From Aradus depressus (taxonomy: Eukaryota > Arthropoda > Insecta > Hemiptera > Aradidae), in the NCBI GenBank assembly GCA_963662175.1, contig OY759215.1, positions 10,157,079 through 10,221,078 on the forward strand: 64,000 nt of DNA, given 5' to 3'. The position numbers were made by a program, and so were the translations under genes. Shown in pieces: positions 46,380-57,299 of the stretch; the first letter of the stretch is position 1, and each line of letters begins with the position of its first letter. The notes beneath the pieces were generated by a model, which had not been told where the DNA came from, did no database searches, and saw nothing but the letters and a program-made list of their open reading frames with translations.

Positions 46380-46448
46380 ATTAATTGCTAATATGTCTGT
46401 ATTATCAGCCAGAACCATGCGAAACAGTTTATTGTTCAATTCCTTGAT
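46380..46448 (-). CDS. Receptor exon: pre-helix-7 segment
   Basis: Acceptor CTTGTTTCAG, donor GTAAGT, exactly 23 codons (IKELNNKLFRMVLADN then TDILAIN). It joins in phase to the previous exon. It corresponds to the GR segment before the last helix. The final exon is not visible between here and about 44.4 kb. Confidence 0.6.
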
Positions 46449-47194
46449 CTGAAACAAGAAAAAACATATGATAGAGGAATGAGAATAGATTACACATTGA
46501 AGAGTTCTATAAGCTAATCGTCAATATGTCACCGGCAATGTACTACCCCAACTGGAACTATTTGTAATAAATTAAGTTTCCGCTCTCTCTGTAATCCCTA
46601 CTTCTCCATTGCCCTATTTAGCTGAGAATCAGTAGATGCTTTACTTATCCGCGAAAAAAAATTGTTATAGAAATGTCCATGTTCTTGAGTTGTTGGGGCT
46701 TGATTCCAGGGTTAACACCTTCTGTAATCTTATCCTTCCTTTTGTTTAAAGGCTTCTGAACCCATTTTAAATTTCGTATAGATATATTCATTCTATCCAG
46801 AGTTATCGTGTCCGCAGACCAATACACAACTTTTTTTTTGTTTTCATTTTTGGGTTCAGAAGGTCAGAAATCATAAAATTCCGGTGAAAGATCAAAATTG
46901 AATTTTTTACATATTTTCCCATAAGTATAGACTGAAGGTGTCCAAAGTATAGACTGAAGGTGTCTAAAGTATAGACTGGAGGTGTCTAAAGTATAGATAG
47001 ACTGGAGGTATCTAAAGTATAGACTGGAGGTATCTAATGTTTTTCAATTTGGTTTCATCTGTCATATCGAAATATACCCGACAATTTCTCCTTTCAAAAG
47101 AGGCTCTTCACAAGATTAAATGCATGCAGCTAAGAACGTTTTAAGTAATTAAATATACAGTAATTATATATGTATATAATTTAATTAAAGAAAA

Positions 47195-47410
47195 ACTAGA
47201 AACTGTGGTGGTTCGAGATGGCCAAAGGAAAGAGTAGGATTAGGGACGAGGCTTAACAAACAAATTCTAATAACTGCCGTTGTAATGAATATATCGACAT
47301 AAAATTGTAATTTCAAAACCTCAAAAATACGACAACTATTGTTAACTTTTCCGTGGAGTCGGCCGAAGAGAACAGAGGAAATAGAGGAGGCGACTCAACA
47401 CAAAATGTTT
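47195..47410 (+). repeat. Family-B fragment
   Basis: ATTCTAATAACTGCCGTTGT, ATGAATATATCGACATAAAA and GGAGTCGGCCGAAGAG match the family. It sits in an intron of the receptor gene. Confidence 0.65.
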
Positions 47411-47795
47411 ATGATTAAATTTTAAAAAACAGACATCTTAGCTCGCACCCGAGCTAAGTTGTGGAGGGGATCATCAGGCTTATTTTATCGCTCCGTTTTT
47501 AGGATTTTTTTCGCCCTCTCTTTTAAATAAATATATTACTCCACTTCGGAACAAGTAATCTTTACTCCACAGAACCATTTTACAATTTACTAACAATAAG
47601 TATAACGCCAACTATAATTCGTCGCGGAGGTAGGTCAGATAAGTGCCTACTGATCGAGATTACAACGATTTGATAGGATGTTTTTGAAACAGATGTCCTC
47701 TGCATTCCCTATCCCTTTTAGCAATTCACTTACTTTACCAACTATACTCAGATATAGAAGAAATTTAGTTGGGCATATTAATAATATATGCTCAC

Positions 47796-47988
47796 CTCTT
47801 GTTGGAATCTGCTAAAACCAGATATAGTCCTCCAAATGCAGTAAGAGTTATTTATCATTCTTATAAGAATTGCAAAATGTAAAAATGCCAATGTTGTTGT
47901 CTTTAGAGTGAAAAACATGTATATGTCAAATACGAGAAAAATATAGTGTATCGCTATGAAACAGAGAGCCTCAAGTTGAAACAGGGAT
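47796..47988 (-). CDS. Receptor exon: helices 5-6
   Basis: Acceptor TATAATTTCAG, donor GTGAGC. The first base completes the Glu codon left by the previous exon, and the frame then stays open: SLFQLEALCFIAIHYIFLVF, TLAFLHFAILIRMI and GFSRFQQE. Only this phase is open throughout. Confidence 0.72.
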
Positions 47989-48433
47989 CTGAAATTATAC
48001 TTTAATTATTATCTTGGGCAGAAAGGATTATGATTAGAATTAAGATTACTTGGAGGCCAAGCAGAAAGACAAAGAACGGACAGGATACAGTGTTATATGA
48101 GAAACACCATCTAACAATAAAGTAGGACAACGTACGAGTATAGTAAACGTCCAGAGCAGAAGTTGGCAACCTTAAGCATTTATGGGCCGATCACATACTC
48201 ATAATATTAGCGTTATGCCGGAGGCTTTCATAATACGTCACATTTTTGCGAAAATCAATAACATAAACACTAAATATATATTTAAATTGTAACAAAACTT
48301 CATAAGTTGACTACTCCTATCTAGAAAATCGCAAGTAGCAAAAAAAAGTTTTAAAATTGATTTTTCTATTATACTATTGAGTTTTGTAAGATTATATAAT
48401 ATACCAAACCAATAGTAAATCTTTGAAACCCAC

Positions 48434-48746
48434 AGTTAGTTATTATGAGTCATGCCCGGTCTTTAACTATGAGGTCATATCGCCTACTGCCAGAGCGCTC
48501 TTTCGTCACTCTGGTGGACATGAACCCAACTCTTCTATGGGAGTCCTAAATTTTCATTCACCTAGGGTAGGGTTTTTAATGAGTACCTGACATCGTACAG
48601 GCTCCGGACCATCACTTAACGTCCCATCCGAAGGACGGCGTGCTTAAGTTTAATTTACCTCCCACATAAAATAAACTAAGGGTTTTGAATCCGCTATATT
48701 GAGCTCAGTAAACAAGCACATATACTACTGAGCTACCGACGGCCTC
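48434..48746 (-). repeat. tRNA-derived SINE, full length, in a receptor intron
   Basis: GTTAGTTATTATGAGTCATG to the head with ACTGAGCTACCGACGGCCTC. Inserted between receptor exons 47796-47988 and 49000-49193. Confidence 0.9.
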
Positions 48747-48999
48747 AAATTGTAATTATTTTTGTTTAATATTTTTTTATTATTATAGTTAATTTTCTTA
48801 TTTAATTTGTATTGATACACAGAACTTTTTTTATTCATATTTGGAATCTTGACGTCGCAAAACATTAAATTCCGTTGAATACGACGTATCGAATTTCATA
48901 ACTTCCCCAATACTTCGTATATCTGGGGAAGTAAATAGTGACAACATGCACGGGACAATACTAAATACAATAATATATTATAAGTTAATTTTAACTTAC

Positions 49000-49193
49000 T
49001 CAATTATTTTCAAAGTTTCCAGCAGAGCATTGTGTAGTATCAGAATATTTTCAATCATTTTTGAATTTAGAGACTTGTTCAAAGCAGAATGAACGTCAGT
49101 TAGACAGGAGATTGATGCACCTTGCAGTGATTCGAACATGTTGAGGATAAAATTTGGTAAAACTAAACCGACTAATCTCAGTATCAGATCAGT
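49000..49193 (-). CDS. Receptor exon: middle helix and intracellular loop
   Basis: Acceptor TTTATTTTAG, donor GTAAGTT. Open for 64 codons in the expected phase; contains LRLVGLVLPNFILNMF and ILILHNALLETLKII. The other two frames are closed at once. Confidence 0.75.
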
Positions 49194-49548
49194 CTAAAAT
49201 AAAACACAAAAGCATGTTATAATTCTTATTTTGTGTCCGTTTCGAATTAATAAATACTGTGGGCTTTCAATTAGACAGAATCGGTATCCCGAATAAGCGA
49301 ATTACTCAATTGATCTACAAAATCGTTAGAAATTATATGAATTTTGTCTTATCCCAGTTTTGTCTCAAGAGTTTCACATGTATCTTTTGTTTTATAAATA
49401 TTTATGAGAAAATAGGACTTATAATAGATCATTTCTTCATCAGATGTATCTCTAACATAAAGTTTGTATTATTTAGTGCAACTTCATACATCTATCTATC
49501 AATTATCTTATTATTAGATTGGTAAAACGAGATACAACATGTACTTAC

Positions 49549-49942
49549 CTCACTCTTTTCAAATATTACAATGTAAACAGATATTGTAATAAGCGTCATG
49601 ATGATCCTACAGAGAATGTCCAAAATGGGAAACAGCTGATTGTAGACAAACGGTATTTTTACACGTTTCATAAAAAGTTCCAGTCTTTTTATATCAGCAA
49701 ACAATTTTCTCCATAGGGTTGCCTGTCATAGACTCTTCAAAAGGAAGAAACCAACAGAGAGAGCCAAAAGTGCAGTATAGACGACGAATATAAGAAATAA
49801 ACCAATGTTTCGACGAAGTCCAATTTCGGATGTTAAAATGCAGATAAAGTTGAGTATGAACAATGTAATTAGACAAAATATCCAAATAGAAGCGGAAATA
49901 GATCTCTTCATCGTTTCATCGAAAGGAAATACGCCAAACAAC
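49549..49942 (-). pseudogene. Receptor exon with internal TGA
   Basis: Acceptor CCACCACAG and donor GTAAGTAC flank 131 codons. Upstream of the stop the exon reads through LFGVFPF, two hydrophobic helices and VGFFLLKSL. Downstream of the TGA (49726-49728) the same frame continues with QATLWRKLFADIKRLELF and a further helix (IIMTLITISVYIVIF). Loss of frame occurs only at that one codon. Confidence 0.75.
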
Positions 49943-50086
49943 CTGTGGTGGGGGAAAGTGAAATTAGCAGAACATCTAGTCCTAGCTAACAAATAAAAAA
50001 ATGTTTAAAAAGTGTTAGCAAACTATAAAAATGCCTACCGTAAATGAAAAACACATGCATTTCTACTGACAAATATATACATATAT

Positions 50087-50385
50087 AGGCTTTAACTACG
50101 AGGTCACATCACCTACTACCAGAGCGCTCTTTCGTCACTCTGGAGCCCGACTCTACTGTGGGAGTCCTAAATTGTGCCTACCCTAAATTTTTATTCACCT
50201 CTTTAACGAGTACCTGACATCGCACAGACTCGGGACCATCGCTTAACGTCCCATCCGAGGGACGGCGTGTTTAAGTTCATTTTACCTCCCACATGAAATA
50301 AACTAAGGGCCTCGGCCGAGTTTCAAACCCACGATCTTGAGTTCAGACGGCAAGCACGCATACCAATGAGCTACCGGCGCCCTCT
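50087..50385 (-). repeat. tRNA-derived SINE, tail truncated
   Basis: GGCTTTAACTACGAGGTCAC to AATGAGCTACCGGCGCCCTC. It lies between the first and second receptor exons. Confidence 0.9.
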
Positions 50386-50630
50386 ATATAACTCCAAACC
50401 ACGAAATTCAACAATCTCAGATCAAAAATGTTAATTACCTATTTATTATTAGTATTCATTACTTTTTTACGTAGTATCTGGCTTTTAAACGACAATATAT
50501 TCCATAATTTTCGGATTTCACAGAGAATCGGTATCGAGAGAAGATAAAAAAGTATAACCTTTTTTTGTCGGGATGTCGAAAATGTTCGCCTGGACCCCTC
50601 TTGGACTCAATTTGTTAATGAGAATCTTAC

Positions 50631-50653
50631 CTTTCAAAATTAGCAAACTTCAT
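50631..50653 (-). CDS. Candidate first exon of the receptor gene
   Basis: ATG at 50651-50653 starts a 23-nt exon encoding MKFANFE plus two bases (AG), ending at donor GTAAGATT. The two bases join the single leading base of the next exon to make an Arg codon directly before LFGVFPF. The phase match and the position of the ATG support it; the tiny size keeps confidence moderate. Confidence 0.55.
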
Positions 50654-51230
50654 TTTTAAGTAAAATATAATGGATTCTTTATAGTAAAATATTGAGTAGC
50701 ACATCGTTTTAAAGAACTGTTCAAAAATAAAGTATACTAGTTCACAAATTACTTTAAACCGAGATAGGTTCCCAAAAGGTTAAAACTTTGTTAGAAGATA
50801 AAAAAAAACCGACAATGCTTTTTATTGGGAATTTCACAATACCGACATGTTATATATATCATGGAAATATTTGCTACTTATTATAGTCATGATTGTGAAT
50901 GTGCACTGAAAACAAGTCTGTAAATGTAATAAAAGATAACAATTTTCCCAAGCGACGCCGGTTGTACACCAAAAGCAAATAATAATATCGCAAATTTTAC
51001 CTTGAAAGCCAGAGAACCGGCTTGATCGCTAAGATAAAATTGGTTCTTTCAAACATTTTAGTAGAAGAAAACTATTTAGTGTGTGAGGTGTGGTCTGTCC
51101 TCCACTGAACCTTGTCGAGACAAATCAAAAATCTATAACCACTATTTACTTAACATTAACTTAAACAGGCCATTTTTCTTCTCTTGTTAAGTTAGTCTAT
51201 AAAATTGTTCCAGGTGAATACGTATTATTA

Positions 51231-51541
51231 TTATGATGCACCATTGTTTTCCGGTGCACTTTGCATTTGCGCATCATCACCAGTCGTTCTGGAGGGAGCT
51301 CGAGTTCTGAGTAGTAAGACTATGGAGGGCTGACGGCGACCAGAGGCCGACCAACTCGAGGCGATCCAGCCAGGCGCCGGAAAAACAGCTGAACACTGAG
51401 TAGTCATTTCCCTCACCTGCTGCCGCAGATCCAGTTCAGATATAATCCGGTCCCGCGAATCAAATCCACCCTGGCCTGATCGTTCAGCGGGCGATCGAGT
51501 CTCGATGCCCTCACATGAACAGTTTGAGTTTTTCTTCCTCC
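51231..51541 (-). CDS. Probable coding exon of an unidentified gene
   Basis: GC-richer island in AT-rich flanks. On the minus strand an acceptor TTCTTCTGTAG at about 51542 leads into a frame open for about 103 codons to TAA (51231-51233). It starts RKKNSNCSCEGIETRSPAE and continues with a charged stretch, RDRIISELDLRQQ. A strong donor-like CAG/GTGAGG lies after LRQQ (around 51412), so the real exon may end there. I do not recognise the protein. It could be the cytoplasmic tail of a membrane protein or a transposon relic. Upstream exons were not found. Confidence 0.4.
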
Positions 51542-52064
51542 TACAGAAGAAGAGTTTGGAGTTAATATTTCCGTGACCTGATAACTTAGGTTAGGCCTAT
51601 TGAATCAAAGAAATCCAGATGTCTGTCTGTATATGTTTGTCAGAGGAGCTATCATAAAAATAAGTCAAGGAATTTACATGAAACTGGATAAACGAAAATG
51701 GTTGGAAGAAATTAAAATGAAGTTTGGATCCGGAAGGATGAGCCGTTCTATGTCAGAGCTATGTCCTATATACTTCAACAAAAATTAAATAGAAGCTGTG
51801 ACATGCAGTTGTCGGAACAAAGAAGGGATTTTGAAAAAAAATTATATGAGGACGATGATAAAACCTGAACAATAAAAATTGAGAAATTGACAAGGCCAAC
51901 AAACGGCTTCTGAAATTATGAATGAATCTGTGTGTTTTGTATATTCTCAAACTAATCCTTTATAATTTCAGATACATTACATTTTTCTTCGAGAAAAGAA
52001 TTGTATGAAAATGCTGGATATACAAATAACTAGACCACTATCCATTTTTGACGAAGTATATAGG

Positions 52065-52780
52065 AAGTTAAAGGAAAGGAAATCGGTCAAAAATTCAATG
52101 CGGACTTTTCAAAGGAATTTCATGTTTTCCGACCTCAAGATTCAAAATATGAAAAAAGAAAATTCTGTCTGTCTGTGAACACGATAACTCCGAAATATTA
52201 TATGTGAATCCACAACCCTTTAACAACGTACTGTTTTAATGCCAAATCAACCAGAGGGGAAGGGCGGATTAGGGGAGGCTTAACAAGTCTAATAACTGCC
52301 GAGAGAATGAATGTATCGCCACGAAATTTTATATGTGGGACCAAAACCCCACAAAGAAAATACCTATCGATTTTCAGCTAAATCGGCCAAATGAGGAGGG
52401 GGGATAAGAGGGGTGGCTTAACACAAAAACACTAATAACTGTCGTTGTAATGAATATATTGACACAAAATTTCATATGTGAATTCAAAACCCCCTTAAGA
52501 ACATAACCTGTCAAATTTCAGCGATAGCGGCTGAAGGGAAGGGGGTGGAGGTTTAGGGGAGGGCTCAATTAAAAAAAAACCTAATAACTACCGATGTAAT
52601 GAACCAATCGACACAAAATTTGGTATGCGGGTTTAGAAGCCCCTATGTACGTCAACTGTTGAATATTAATGCAAATGGTAGACTGGTTTTGTAAGGGGAG
52701 CGAAAAGTTAATTGATTAATTCGTTCTGGGGAAGTACATTGCCGGTGATACACCGACGACTGTTTTTTTACTGACCTCGA
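52065..52780 (+). repeat. Family-B interspersed repeat, longest copy
   Basis: Left end GGTCAAAAATTCAATGCGGA, then TGTCTGTGAACACGATAACT, three internal modules (AATAACTGCCGAGAGAATGA, CTAATAACTGTCGTTGTAAT, CTAATAACTACCGATGTAAT) and right end GGGGAAGTACATTGCCGGTG-ATACACCGACGAC. Further repeat-like sequence (GGACCGACACACAGACAGAC) follows to about 52910. Confidence 0.82.
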
Positions 52781-52949
52781 TTGCAGTTCTGACCGCAACT
52801 GCTGGAAGGTCTGGATCCATATAACAAATTTCATGGCGATATATTCATTCTACAGGGCGTATTTTCGGACCGACACACAGACAGACGCAGCGAGTATATA
52901 ACTTCCTCTAACCATGCACAGCTGGGAAAATGATAAAACATTCAATTGC

Positions 52950-53190
52950 GGGTTCGAAACTGGACCTCGGCCAGTTTTTTATCTGGGAGGTGAAAAAACC
53001 TTGAGCACGCAGTCCTTCGGCTTGAACGTTAAGCGATGGATCCGAGCTTGTACGATGGGTACTGGTTAAAGACCCCTACCTTAAGTGAACCATAACTTGG
53101 TAGACAAAATTTAGGACTTCGACAGTAGAGTCGGGCTCATGTCCACCAGAGTGACGAAAAAACGCTCTGGTAGTAGGCGATATAACTAAC
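52950..53190 (+). repeat. tRNA-derived SINE, 5' end missing
   Basis: Starts in the B-box (GCGGGTTCGAAACTGGACCT), with body TTTTTATCTGGGAGGTGAAA; the tail is truncated after GTAGTAGGCGATATAACTAA. Confidence 0.85.
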
Positions 53191-53194
53191 CCAA

Positions 53195-54152
53195 GCACTC
53201 ACTAAGTGCCACCGAAAGTATTGTAACATATTTATGGGAAAATATATAGAATGGGAAGTTACACAATGTTGTCTCTGCGGTGTGATGTGTCACCACTCTC
53301 ATGTATTTATGATCATTTTGGGTAAATAAAAAGAACAACGTATTTTGCAACAAATTATTTATTCACTCATTTTAATAAATAATGACATACGTGGCCAGCT
53401 TCCACATAAACAGGAAAATACACTTTACAACACAATCCTTACATAAGTCAGGAATCGTACATGGAATAGGAATCCAGGAAGCCTTAAAGAGCTCTAACTA
53501 ACCTCTCTTTATAAATAATTGATTGAGCCCATATGACACCCCAAATTTACTATAAGCTGAGGGGGGCGGGTACGTCACACAGCCCTTCTAACGTCCCTAA
53601 ACTACTGGAGTTTATCAATAATCTGCTAAAAATTATAAAATAATTCAAATTCTTTTTAAAGTTTGAATAAACATTTGTTTTTAGTTTCACGATTTTCTTT
53701 ACATCTCGATCTCATTTCTCTTCCAGTGAAACAATTTTATTTTTTTTTTCTAAACCAATCTTTTCTAAAAATGCGCAATACAAAAGGACAAAAACTTTTT
53801 CTTCCAGATATTTCAACTATCAAAGTATTTTCAGTTTCATATTCATGCGACTAAAAATAAAAGCAAGGGGTCGCTAATAAGTACTATTTTCAATCTCAAA
53901 ACGTGGAGAATCTATTTTATAACCTAAAGTAAGTTACGCTTATCATTGTTATCATTACTCAAACGTTTATCCTTTAAGGATTCATCTAAAAAAAACACAA
54001 TAATAAACATAAATCACAGAAGATTTTAAACAATACATATGAGGGCCCCACGATTTTATTTATGTCACATGAACCTGAAAACATCTCGACTGAAACAGTT
54101 TGAAAACTGAAAATGCATTATGAAACTTCATTTTTCTGCAGAGATATTGAGA
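53195..54152. other. Gene-free stretch
   Basis: AT-rich. A 63-codon ORF at 53663-53854 shows no motif. No splice pair or repeat recognised. Confidence 0.4.
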
Positions 54153-54361
54153 AATAAAGAAAAACCTGTTTTTTTTTAAATATTGTCTATTTCACAAAAT
54201 ATATATATAATATGGGACTACTTTCTGTATTGCTACCATCTTCAGCCACGACAGTATTTGCTAAGTCGAGGCTGAAGTTGGTAGCAATACCGAAAGTATT
54301 CCCATATTCTATATATATTTTGTGAAATACACAGTTTTTAAAAAACACGTTTTTCTTTATT
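54153..54361. repeat. Fold-back with CTGAAGA motif
   Basis: About 100-bp arms (AATAAAGAAAAACCTGTTTT, ATTTCACAAAATATATATA). Reading outward, each arm carries GGCTGAAG(A/T)TGGTAGCAAT-AC(A/C)GAAAGTA, in which GGTA-GCAA-TACC is a perfect hairpin with a GNRA-type loop. A solo copy is at 18157. Confidence 0.85.
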
Positions 54362-54973
54362 TTTTGATAATGGTTTAATAGTTGAAATATCTGGAAGATA
54401 AAATGTCAATCACATGTAACAAAACGTCTAAAAAACTAAATCTGCTTTAGGACCAGAAGACAAAATTTCGAAATTACGTCCGGGGTCCGTGTTCATTTAA
54501 AATTTGATTGACCCTACAATTTGACACCAGGTTCGGTTTATACATCAACCAATCAAATTAATCATTTTGACATGTACTACCAAAGCAAACATTTAAATAA
54601 TAAATTTGATAGGATATGGTATGAAACTAACCTGTTTTTTAACTGTAAAGGCCCAGCTTAGAGAACAGACCATAGTGTTTCCTATAACCAGAAGGTTGCA
54701 GCACCTTAACACACTTGTCGACATTAATACACATTTAGGCCGTTCAACTTGGATCGTAATGCAATAAAACATATTCGGAATCGAATTTCACTGCACTGGA
54801 GCCAACGTGGTTAAACGTATCTATCTAAAATTTGTTTTGATTTAAACATTTTCAAATGCATAGACTGAAATGTATATTAGGTTTTGAGTATCTATACAAA
54901 TATAACCGAAATGAACCAACCTTGATTTGTTTCTGACCGCGAAGTGTACTTTTAGTAAATTAAATATAAAATG

Positions 54974-56206
54974 CTAAGAAGAACTAAATGAATCTAAGAA
55001 CCTATGAATATATTTCTGCTGAACGAGATGTGTGACAATATCTGTAACAAGTTCCGTTCCCAACTCGCCACCTTCTGTAATAAATGAGTTCATTTTTTCC
55101 TCCATCGTTAGTTTCATTAAATCTTCCAGCGGAATAGCAGGCTTGTTTGAAATCATCATAGGGAGAAAATACGCAGAAGGAATATAGCCATACACCGCCC
55201 TTGTAGCAAAATGTTGTTTAAATTCTTCAAATGATGGAAGTTCGATATGTTTTGGAACATACTTCCTCACTGTAGTCCAGTATAACTGTAAAATTTCATG
55301 CCAAAACTCTAATCGAAAATCTTGCGTTGTATGCATATACAAGAAAAATGATAAATCAATAGCAGGACTTGTATACAGTGAATTTTGAAAATCGTAAAAC
55401 CTACAATCTACAACACAATTTTTTTCATCGTATTTATAAAAAATATTGTTAGTTAACAAATCACCATGACATAAAACTGAAAATGGTTCTAAAGGTGTCG
55501 TTAAAAATCGTCTAATTTCGTTAACATTTTTTGTAACATTTAAAAATTGTTGTAACACTTCTTTATCTTCTCCTCTTGACTCCATTACACGTTTCGCTCC
55601 TCTTTCCAGTGCTGCGTGTTTTATTACATTGTAATAATTATCTTCAAGATCTTCTATGACAATAAATGTTAATTTTTTTACTAAATCATAAAATTGTTCT
55701 GGGTTTTCATGTTTTTTAATATAAGATAGTGCATGAAATTTTGCTAACTTCTTAATAGACAAAGAAACTACTTCAAAATCTAACATCCATTCATTTTTTT
55801 GCGTTGTAAAACCCTGATAATTTAAATTTTCTATAATTATAATGTCCTTTTCAGGTGCCTCACCGTCAGATGCGTAGCCATAATATGCCTTGGGATGAAC
55901 ATTTATTTTATCAGTACCAATATATGGGAAAATATCATTATATACTTTTACCTCATTGCTGAATAAAAGATGGCTTTTCTTAGCAATTCGGACAGCAGGG
56001 TCTGTAAGTTGTAATTTTATCACAACAGGAATTTCTTCCTCTCCTTCCTTAATGGCAACTCTTATTTTGACAAAATTAATTGTAGATGAAAATTGGGGTG
56101 CTAAGGTTGAATGTAAGTCTGAAGAAATTGAAATGAATTTGACACTACCAAAAACACCATTTTGAATAAGCCTGGGGATGAGTTTACTGACAGCATCCAT
56201 TTCCAT
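54974..56206 (-). CDS. CHK/EcKinase-like (DUF227) kinase, complete, intronless
   Basis: A 410-residue protein of the ecdysteroid-kinase-like / CHK family, distantly related to choline and aminoglycoside kinases. Members phosphorylate small molecules; known ones inactivate ecdysteroids, and many are detoxification candidates. Visible landmarks: N-lobe lysine in PVVIKLQL (about K64), conserved Glu in FSNEVKVYN (about E85), hinge IIIENL (about 124-128), catalytic loop CHGDLLTNNIF (HGD at 247-249) and metal-binding FYDFQ (about 271-274) followed by AIDLSFFL. All catalytic elements are present and the length is normal for the family (about 400-420), so it looks functional. The first in-frame ATG was chosen as start; a second Met is two codons later. 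The frame is open further upstream but lacks an ATG there. The substrate cannot be inferred from sequence. Confidence 0.93.
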   Translation of the reverse strand: MEMDAVSKLIPRLIQNGVFGSVKFISISSDLHSTLAPQFSSTINFVKIRVAIKEGEEEIPVVIKLQLTDPAVRIAKKSHLLFSNEVKVYNDIFPYIGTDKINVHPKAYYGYASDGEAPEKDIIIIENLNYQGFTTQKNEWMLDFEVVSLSIKKLAKFHALSYIKKHENPEQFYDLVKKLTFIVIEDLEDNYYNVIKHAALERGAKRVMESRGEDKEVLQQFLNVTKNVNEIRRFLTTPLEPFSVLCHGDLLTNNIFYKYDEKNCVVDCRFYDFQNSLYTSPAIDLSFFLYMHTTQDFRLEFWHEILQLYWTTVRKYVPKHIELPSFEEFKQHFATRAVYGYIPSAYFLPMMISNKPAIPLEDLMKLTMEEKMNSFITEGGELGTELVTDIVTHLVQQKYIHRFLDSFSSS

Positions 56207-56640
56207 TAGCCAAAGAACAGAATCGGCTTTAAGAAGACAACTAATGAATACGAGGACATGAATTTTTTGAACTAGTGCTGATAAGGTTAGTGAGAGGAAA
56301 TGAACACAGAGAGCACCACAAGGAATACAAGTTTAGTATCTAGAACACAGAATGCAGCACTAGATTAGATTACGGTCTGCACTGATACTATCACCTTGCC
56401 AACAAGTAGTCCCATTACCTAATACACAGATAGCAGCACCAATACATCAAGAGTTCATTACCTTCCAAGTATTCCTTTATCTGGTCGGCATTTCATAGAT
56501 TCACCTCTCTTTAGGGGGAGGGGGAATTGTGGTTCAACGTAAATAAACATACCAAATGTTTGACACGTAATTTTATCTTTCTATCTAATTGAAACTATTC
56601 TTTGTATGTATTTATTTATCTCAAGCCACAACCAGCGGCT
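56207..56640. other. 5' flank of the CHK-like gene
   Basis: No repeat family recognised. It may hold the promoter, but no TATA box or initiator can be assigned with confidence. Confidence 0.35.
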
Positions 56641-56719
56641 GGACTGACATATGCTAAACAAATAGAATACAAATAAAATAAAAAAATAATAAAAATAAAT
56701 ATGACATGAAAGGCTTGAA

Positions 56720-57290
56720 AGAGGAAAAACACCCAGAGGTGAACCCTCATGGCATCACTTCACAACAGGAGATCTCTATGCCAAACTCTTTTTAATCTTC
56801 TTGGGGGATTGTGGGGTAAAGTACTTAGGATTTGTATCTAAGATTTTTCGAACTTCCGTTGGTGTGTAAGTAAAATTTGGTGTAGAAACGTTGGTATAAT
56901 GTTTAATGGTTGTGTCTATGGGTGTGATGTTTAAGTCGCAGTGTAAAGTCTTGTTGCGTATGTGGGCATTGCGTGATCAGTCGGAGAGTCTTGGATTGAA
57001 ATACCTGTATTCTTTTGATGTTCTAAGTCTTGGCTGTACCATATATTTGTAAGCCATAGGTCCAGAGAGGTTCGAGAAGATAGGTATAACAATTTAGTTT
57101 TTGTCGAGTGAATAATTTAGAACGCCTATTCAAAATACTGTACAATAGTCTAAGTCGCCGGTCTAGTGTGAGTCGTGTCGTCCGAGTGTGAGGGTTCCAA
57201 GTCAGACTATTCTTAAACTTGATAATATTATACATTTCACGTAATAAACATTCATGAAATACTTTCATTGCAAACCCAAATTTTTAAATA
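56720..57290 (-). pseudogene. Jockey-type LINE: RT C-terminus and 3' tail
   Basis: The minus frame reads LDRRLRLLYSILNRRSKLFT and YLLEPLWTYGLQIYGTAK, the Jockey-type RT C-terminal signature. It continues IKRIQVFQSKTLRLITQCPH in the next stretch after a stop. The 3' region GGTTCACCTCTGGGTGTTTT is shared with 19500-19600. Truncated at its 5' end. Confidence 0.83.
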
Positions 57291-57299
57291 AAATTCCTG

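Larger units (their letters stand above)
46380..50653 (-). pseudogene. Gustatory-receptor-like gene with one in-frame TGA
   Basis: Seven-helix insect chemoreceptor of the gustatory type, by overall pattern (inference). Assembled exons on the minus strand: 50631-50653 (ATG, MKFANFE), 49549-49942, 49000-49193, 47796-47988, 46380-46448. Every junction is GT-AG and every phase matches, giving 291 codons. Features: an N-terminal LFGVFPFDETMKRS typical of GR N-termini; hydrophobic segments such as IWIFCLITLFILNF and LFLIFVVYTALLALSV; the loop ILILHNALLETLKII before helix 5; and IKELNNKLFRMVLADN near the C-terminus. A single TGA at 49726-49728 (codon 80) interrupts an otherwise open frame and is followed by C. 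The last GR exon, usually carrying TYLVxLxQF, was not found downstream. It may be a pseudogene, a segregating null, a readthrough gene or a sequencing error. A SINE sits in the third intron. Confidence 0.72.

Noticed and set aside
47796..47900. Receptor exon starting at the AG near 47901
   Set aside because: That acceptor breaks the frame; the acceptor at 47989 restores a perfect phase and adds a membrane helix.
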